NCBI GenBank assembly: GCA_002491165.1
Contig: DKVK01000023.1
Span: 1-16,422, forward strand
DNA: 16,422 nucleotides
DNA from: Porphyromonadaceae bacterium UBA7180
GTDB taxonomy: Bacteria > Bacteroidota > Bacteroidia > Bacteroidales > Muribaculaceae
Reading direction: 5' to 3'
Shown here: piece after piece, positions 12,920 through 16,422 of the stretch
Position numbering within the stretch: the first letter of the stretch is position 1
Layout: each line of letters opens with the position of its first letter
Notes under the pieces: generated by a model
Database searches by the model: none
Told to the model about the DNA's origin: nothing
Seen by the model: only the letters and a program-made list of their open reading frames with translations
Program-made: the position numbers and the translations under genes

Positions 12920-14026
12920 ATGCGAATACTTCTTGTTGACGGACATAGTGAGGGCGCGTCCCGCACGGCAGCCATGCTCCGGGAGCAGGGTCACGACGTT
13001 GCGGACTTTTGTGCCGGCACGCCACAGCCTGACCCCATGGCTGCGGCAAAGGCTATTTTCGGCTTCGACGGGACGCCGTCGCGTCTCGCCGCCGCCATCG
13101 CGGAGTTCCGTCCCGACTGCGTGCACGTGCTTAACATGCACTCCACGGCGTCGCCGGCGCTCGGCCGCACGGCCCGCAGAATGGGGGTTCGTACCCTCTG
13201 GAGCCTGCATGACTACCGTCCGCTCTGCCCCGCCGGAGAGTGCCGCACGCACGACGGCGAGGTGTGCGAAGAATGCATCCACGGCTCGCGCCGCGTGATG
13301 CTGAAGCGTTGTGTGGACGGCCGCACTTTCCCTTCCTTCATGGCCTTGCTGGCCTCCCTTTATTGGGATCGCGGGCGCCTCGAACAGTGTGCCGACGTTT
13401 TCCTCACCCACTCGGCTTTCATGCGTTCCAAACTGCTTGAGGCCGGATTCCCCGCCTCGCGCGTGGAGGTATTGCCAGCGGCGTGCCCGGATTATGCCGG
13501 CGAGGTGACGGACAGCCGCGAAGACTTTTTCTGCTTTGCCGGCGACCTTACGCCCGAAAGCGGCATTGAAACGCTGGCGCTCGCGGCTCTGGAAACCGGA
13601 GTGGAACTTGCAGTCTGCGGCGACGGCCCGCTTATGGAACGTCTGCGGCAGATAGCCGAACGCGGGCTGCGCGTGAGTTTCTACCGTGCCGAGGAAGCTC
13701 CGGAGGTGTTCGCTCGCGCAAAAGGAGCCGTGGTGCCGTCGGAAACATATCTCTGCGGCGCCGACGCGCTGGCATTGGCGCTCTGCTCCGGAACACCCGT
13801 TGTGGCGTCGGCTATCGGCGAACTCACCGAAGCCGTGAATCCCCTCAACGGCGTCTGCTTCAACCCCGGCAACCGCGAAGAACTGGAAGCTATACTCCGC
13901 GACTTCGATAAACGGCACGCTTTCAAGCATCTACGCATCGCCGAAGAGGCCCGGCGCATTTACAGCCACACTTCTTTCCTCAGAAAACTATCGGATTATT
14001 ACTCTGATTCAGAAAATTATTTGTAA
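12920..14026 (+). CDS. GT4-like glycosyltransferase with degenerate E-x7-E motif
   Basis: This is a 368-residue GT-B fold protein for glycan assembly in the cytoplasm. I start it at ATG 12920 (MRILLVDGHS), because an upstream in-frame ATG at 12869 would add an unlikely Arg-rich stretch before the first beta strand. The acceptor-side signature is LWSLHDYRPLCPAGEC (93-108). It is followed by C116, C119 and C131, the cysteine cluster typical of one GT4 subgroup. The donor domain shows FCFAGDLTPESGIETL (204-219) and VCGDGPLMERL (232-242). Odd: the stretch PSETYLCGADALALALCSG (273-291) aligns with the usual PSE-x-Y-E-N...LEA-x-x-x-G pattern, but both glutamates of E-x7-E are leucine (L278, L286). 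It may have altered or no catalysis. It is the first gene of a three-gene plus-strand cluster. Confidence 0.8.
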   Translation: MRILLVDGHSEGASRTAAMLREQGHDVADFCAGTPQPDPMAAAKAIFGFDGTPSRLAAAIAEFRPDCVHVLNMHSTASPALGRTARRMGVRTLWSLHDYRPLCPAGECRTHDGEVCEECIHGSRRVMLKRCVDGRTFPSFMALLASLYWDRGRLEQCADVFLTHSAFMRSKLLEAGFPASRVEVLPAACPDYAGEVTDSREDFFCFAGDLTPESGIETLALAALETGVELAVCGDGPLMERLRQIAERGLRVSFYRAEEAPEVFARAKGAVVPSETYLCGADALALALCSGTPVVASAIGELTEAVNPLNGVCFNPGNREELEAILRDFDKRHAFKHLRIAEEARRIYSHTSFLRKLSDYYSDSENYL

Positions 14027-14072
14027 TTTTGCAATCGCTCACAGTAAGCTGAGACCCAAGCGACCCAACAGG

Positions 14073-15107
14073 ATGAACAAACTGCCAACCGACATATCGA
14101 TAATCACCACCTACCGGTGCCCCATGCGCTGCCAGATGTGCAATATCTGGCAGAATCCCACAAAAAAAGAGGAAGAGATAACCGCCCGTGACCTTGAGAT
14201 GCTGCCGCATTTCAAATTCGTCAACATAACGGGCGGGGAGCCTTTCGTGCGTGAGGACCTTGACGAGATTATCGAGGTTATGCGGCAGAAGTCGCCGCGC
14301 ATCGTCATCTCCACTTCGGGATGGTACGAGGAGCGCGTCATAGCCCTTGCCGAGAAATTTCCCGACATCGGCATACGCATCAGCATCGAGGGTTTGCAGG
14401 AGAAAAACGACGAGCTCCGCGGCCGCCAGGGCGGCTTCGAGAAGGGCGTACGCATACTCCACACCCTCAAGGACATGGGCCTCACCGACATCGGCTTCGG
14501 CATTACGGTGTCCAACCATAACTCAGCCGACATGCTGGACCTATACAAGCTGTCGAAGGAACTGGGCATGGAGTTCGCCACCGCCGCCTTCCACAACTCC
14601 TTCTACTTCCACAAATACGACAACGTCATCACCAACCACCGTGAGGTGTCGGAGAACTTCCTGCGCCTCATAGAGGCGCAGTTGAAGGAGAAGCATCCCA
14701 AATCGTGGTTCCGCGCATACTTCAATATGGGTCTCATCAACTATGTGAACGGGGGCAAGCGCCTGCTCCCCTGCGAGGCCGGAACCGTCAACTTCTTCAT
14801 TGATCCGTGGGGCGAGGTCTTCCCCTGCAACGGCATGGAGGAGAAGAAGTGGAAACTGAGCATGGGCAACATACGCAGCGGCAAGACTTTCGAGGAGATA
14901 TGGAACTCCGAGGAGGCCGACCGTGTGCGCGAGCATGTGCGCAACTGCCCGAAGCACTGCTGGATGGTGGGCACCGCCTCGCCGGTGATGAAAAAGTACA
15001 TCGCCAAGCCGGCGCGGTGGGTCATAAGCAACAAACTGCGCTCCATGGCGGGACGCCCCGTGAAGTTGTTGCCGCAGGTGCTCAGGCAGATGGAAGAAAA
15101 CGAGTGA
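14073..15107 (+). CDS. Radical SAM protein with SPASM-like C-terminus
   Basis: A 344-residue radical SAM enzyme. The cluster motif CPMRCQMC supplies C16, C20 and C23 (CxxxCxxC), and the SAM-contacting GGEP lies at 54-57. The C-terminal half has further cysteines in SPASM-like order: C234 (LLPCEAG), C252 (FPCNGM), C292 and C296 (NCPKHC). The spacing FFIDPWGEVFPCNG is the hallmark of that domain, which normally holds an extra iron-sulphur cluster. Such genes modify peptides, proteins or sugars. Between two glycosyltransferases, a role in modifying a surface glycan or lipid is likely but unproven. A -7-like TAATTTTG (14024-14031) lies 42 bases before the ATG without a clear -33 element, so it may be co-transcribed with the preceding gene. 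Confidence 0.85.
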   Translation: MNKLPTDISIITTYRCPMRCQMCNIWQNPTKKEEEITARDLEMLPHFKFVNITGGEPFVREDLDEIIEVMRQKSPRIVISTSGWYEERVIALAEKFPDIGIRISIEGLQEKNDELRGRQGGFEKGVRILHTLKDMGLTDIGFGITVSNHNSADMLDLYKLSKELGMEFATAAFHNSFYFHKYDNVITNHREVSENFLRLIEAQLKEKHPKSWFRAYFNMGLINYVNGGKRLLPCEAGTVNFFIDPWGEVFPCNGMEEKKWKLSMGNIRSGKTFEEIWNSEEADRVREHVRNCPKHCWMVGTASPVMKKYIAKPARWVISNKLRSMAGRPVKLLPQVLRQMEENE

Positions 15108-15117
15108 ACCGTATAGA

Positions 15118-16221
15118 ATGAAGATAGTAGTAACAGGCACACGCGGAATCCCCGGCATACAGGGTGGAGTGGAGACGCACTGTCAGCAACTCTACCCGCG
15201 CATCGCGGCCATGGGCCACGACGTCACCGTCATGCGCCGTTCCTGTTACCTTGCAGAGGCCGACGATTGCGGCCCCGATTACCGCGGCGTGCATCTCCGC
15301 GACATCTTCGCGCCGCGCTTCAAGAGCCTCGAGGCGGTGGTGCACACTTTCCTCGCGGTCATTAAGGCCAAATCATTACACCCCGACGTGCTGCACATCC
15401 ACGCCGTGGGACCGTCGCTGCTGGTACCGTTCGCCAAGATGCTCGGTCTGAAAGTGGTGGTCACCAACCACGGTCCCGACTACGACCGGCAGAAGTGGGG
15501 CGCGCTCGCAAAGCGGGTTCTCCGCCTTGGGGAAAAGTGGGGTTCGCGCCGGGCCGACGCCGTCATCGTCATATCTCAACCCATAGCCGACTCATTGGCC
15601 GCAAACTACGGCCGCCGCAACACCGACCTTATATATAACGGTGTGGAAACACCGGCGCCGTGCCCGGAGACGGACTATCTCGAAAGCCTCGGCCTCACTC
15701 CGGGCCATTACGTTATCGGACTCGGCCGTCTGGTGCCGGAAAAACGGTTCGACGACCTTGTGAAGGCATTCCGCAAAGCCGCGCCGGATGGCTACAAGCT
15801 CGTCATAGCCGGGGAGGCCGACCATCCTGACGAATATTCGCGTTCGCTCCACCGCCTATGCGACGAAAACGGCGTGGTGCGCACCGGTTTCATAAAGGGT
15901 GAAAGACTGCGGCAGGTTATGAGCCACGCCGCGCTGTTCGTGCTTCCATCGTCGCACGAGGGACTGCCCATCTCGCTGCTCGAAGCCATGAGCTATGGCC
16001 TCGACGTGCTGACCTCTGACATTCCTGCCAACCGCATAGCGCAACTCGAAGAGGATGACTTCTTCGCAGTCGGCGACACCGACACCTTGGCCCGGAAAAT
16101 AACCGAGCGCCTCTCGTCTGCCACGCCGCGCACGCCGCGCGCCTACGACCTGTCGCCCTACGACTGGCAGACCATAGCCGAAAAGACCCTCGCCGTCTAC
16201 CGCCGCGTCGCCGCCAAGTAA
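15118..16221 (+). CDS. GT4 glycosyltransferase with DUF1972-type N-terminus
   Basis: A 367-residue retaining GT-B glycosyltransferase. The opening KIVVTGTRGIPGIQGGVET (2-20) is the DUF1972 signature (GTRGIPxxxGG-x-E), found in rhamnosyl- and galactosyltransferase-like enzymes of capsule and O-antigen loci. The donor half has GLGRLVPEKRFDDL (201-214) and a complete E-x7-E motif in SSHEGLPISLLEAMSYG (E281, E289), so it appears active. HAVGPSLLVPFAK (95-107) and VVVTNHGPDYDRQKWG (113-128) are typical acceptor-side elements. It starts 10 bases after the radical SAM gene and is probably its operon partner. Sugar specificity cannot be read. A 15-base-stem hairpin lies about 50 bases after the stop. 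Confidence 0.9.
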   Translation: MKIVVTGTRGIPGIQGGVETHCQQLYPRIAAMGHDVTVMRRSCYLAEADDCGPDYRGVHLRDIFAPRFKSLEAVVHTFLAVIKAKSLHPDVLHIHAVGPSLLVPFAKMLGLKVVVTNHGPDYDRQKWGALAKRVLRLGEKWGSRRADAVIVISQPIADSLAANYGRRNTDLIYNGVETPAPCPETDYLESLGLTPGHYVIGLGRLVPEKRFDDLVKAFRKAAPDGYKLVIAGEADHPDEYSRSLHRLCDENGVVRTGFIKGERLRQVMSHAALFVLPSSHEGLPISLLEAMSYGLDVLTSDIPANRIAQLEEDDFFAVGDTDTLARKITERLSSATPRTPRAYDLSPYDWQTIAEKTLAVYRRVAAK

Positions 16222-16235
16222 GCCATATTTTACCA

Positions 16236-16264
16236 TAATAGAAAAATAAGTAATAGAAAAATAA
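16236..16264 (+). repeat. Two tandem copies of TAATAGAAAAATAA
   Basis: TAATAGAAAAATAA occurs at 16236-16249 and 16251-16264, separated by one base (15-base period), directly after the second glycosyltransferase gene. It is A+T-rich and non-coding. It could be an upstream activating stretch for a gene beyond the window or replication slippage. Confidence 0.6.
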
Positions 16265-16270
16265 TTGTTT

Positions 16271-16306
16271 TGTGCAATTTGCAATAGAAGAATTGCAAAT
16301 TGCACA
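16271..16306. terminator. Long perfect hairpin after the glycosyltransferase operon
   Basis: TGTGCAATTTGCAAT (16271-16285) and its exact complement (16292-16306) form a 15-base stem with a 6-base loop. It probably ends the plus-strand transcript, yet no good T-run follows on either strand. It may therefore act as an RNA-stabilising end or a protein-binding dyad instead. Confidence 0.5.
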
Positions 16307-16365
16307 TTCACTTCTGCGTTGCCTGTAATTCCGTAACTTTAATTGCAAGTTTGGTAGTGTTTCAC

Positions 16366-16392
16366 TGAGTGTGTCTGCAGCGAGTACACTCA
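16366..16392. repeat. Inverted repeat near the window end
   Basis: TGAGTGT (16366-16372) and ACACTCA (16386-16392) form a 7-base dyad with a 13-base loop. Neighbouring short complementary pieces (CTGAG 16365-16369 / CTCAG 16404-16408) could form an alternative fold. The window stops before its context can be judged. No coding region is supported from 16222 to 16422. Confidence 0.35.
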
Positions 16393-16422
16393 AGTCTGTA
16401 GACCTCAGATGACGATGCAAAT

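Noticed and set aside
13980..14519. Long minus-strand frames opposite the glycosyltransferase, radical SAM and sugar-synthesis genes
   Set aside because: They are shadows of G+C-rich coding DNA, with low-complexity His/Arg/Ala composition and no motifs, opposite genes with clear family signatures.
1..16422. CRISPR array, tRNA, rRNA or insertion sequence
   Set aside because: I saw no regularly spaced direct repeats, no cloverleaf-type sequence, no rRNA segments and no intact transposase or terminal inverted repeats.

Overview
The window looks like a chromosomal segment from a member of the Bacteroidales. A Muribaculaceae- or Prevotella-like gut bacterium is my guess, not a proven assignment. 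Three things point there. The promoters follow the Bacteroidetes pattern, TTTG or TTG about 20 bases before TAnnTTTG. The proteins are typical of the group: a BspA-like leucine-rich-repeat surface protein, an acidic-tailed lipoprotein, a PorT-like barrel and an OmpA lipoprotein with a glycine zipper. Most starts have no clear Shine-Dalgarno sequence.

Layout. (1) 1-461 is A+T-rich and non-coding, with a promoter at its end. (2) 462-2473 (+) is a two-gene pair: a secreted BspA-like protein and a small lipoprotein overlapping by 4 bases. (3) 2480-4431 holds two minus-strand envelope genes (PorT-like barrel; OmpA lipoprotein), each with a convincing terminator. Between them lies a long intergenic stretch containing an eroded reading frame. 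(4) 4530-9360 (-) is a tightly packed five-gene operon for a CMP-activated nonulosonic acid (sialic/legionaminic type): LegB-like dehydratase, ATP-grasp ligase, NeuB-type synthase, NeuC-type 2-epimerase and NeuA-type cytidylyltransferase. It has a near-perfect promoter. No aminotransferase or acetyltransferase of the legionaminate route is present. (5) 9466-12616 (-) is visibly richer in A+T. It holds a Dam-like adenine methyltransferase and an HNH endonuclease (a type II restriction-modification pair, 4-base overlap), then a 29-codon reading frame and a 466-residue helical-repeat protein in the same direction with short gaps. (6) 12920-16221 (+) returns to G+C-rich DNA: a GT4 glycosyltransferase, a radical SAM/SPASM protein and a second GT4 glycosyltransferase with a DUF1972-type N-terminus. 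A long hairpin and short repeats follow.

How the parts fit. The nonulosonate operon would make an activated nine-carbon acidic sugar for a surface glycan. The divergent glycosyltransferase/radical SAM cluster probably builds or modifies a surface polysaccharide, but nothing in the sequence ties it to that sugar. The restriction-modification segment sits between the two glycan blocks and looks acquired.

Points most worth a second look: the incomplete legionaminate-type gene set with an ATP-grasp enzyme; a NeuC homologue lacking acidic residues usually present in its active-site loop; a GT4 enzyme whose E-x7-E motif has become leucines; and a restriction-modification operon that may carry two extra genes, with a palindromic 10-mer on both sides of its promoter.
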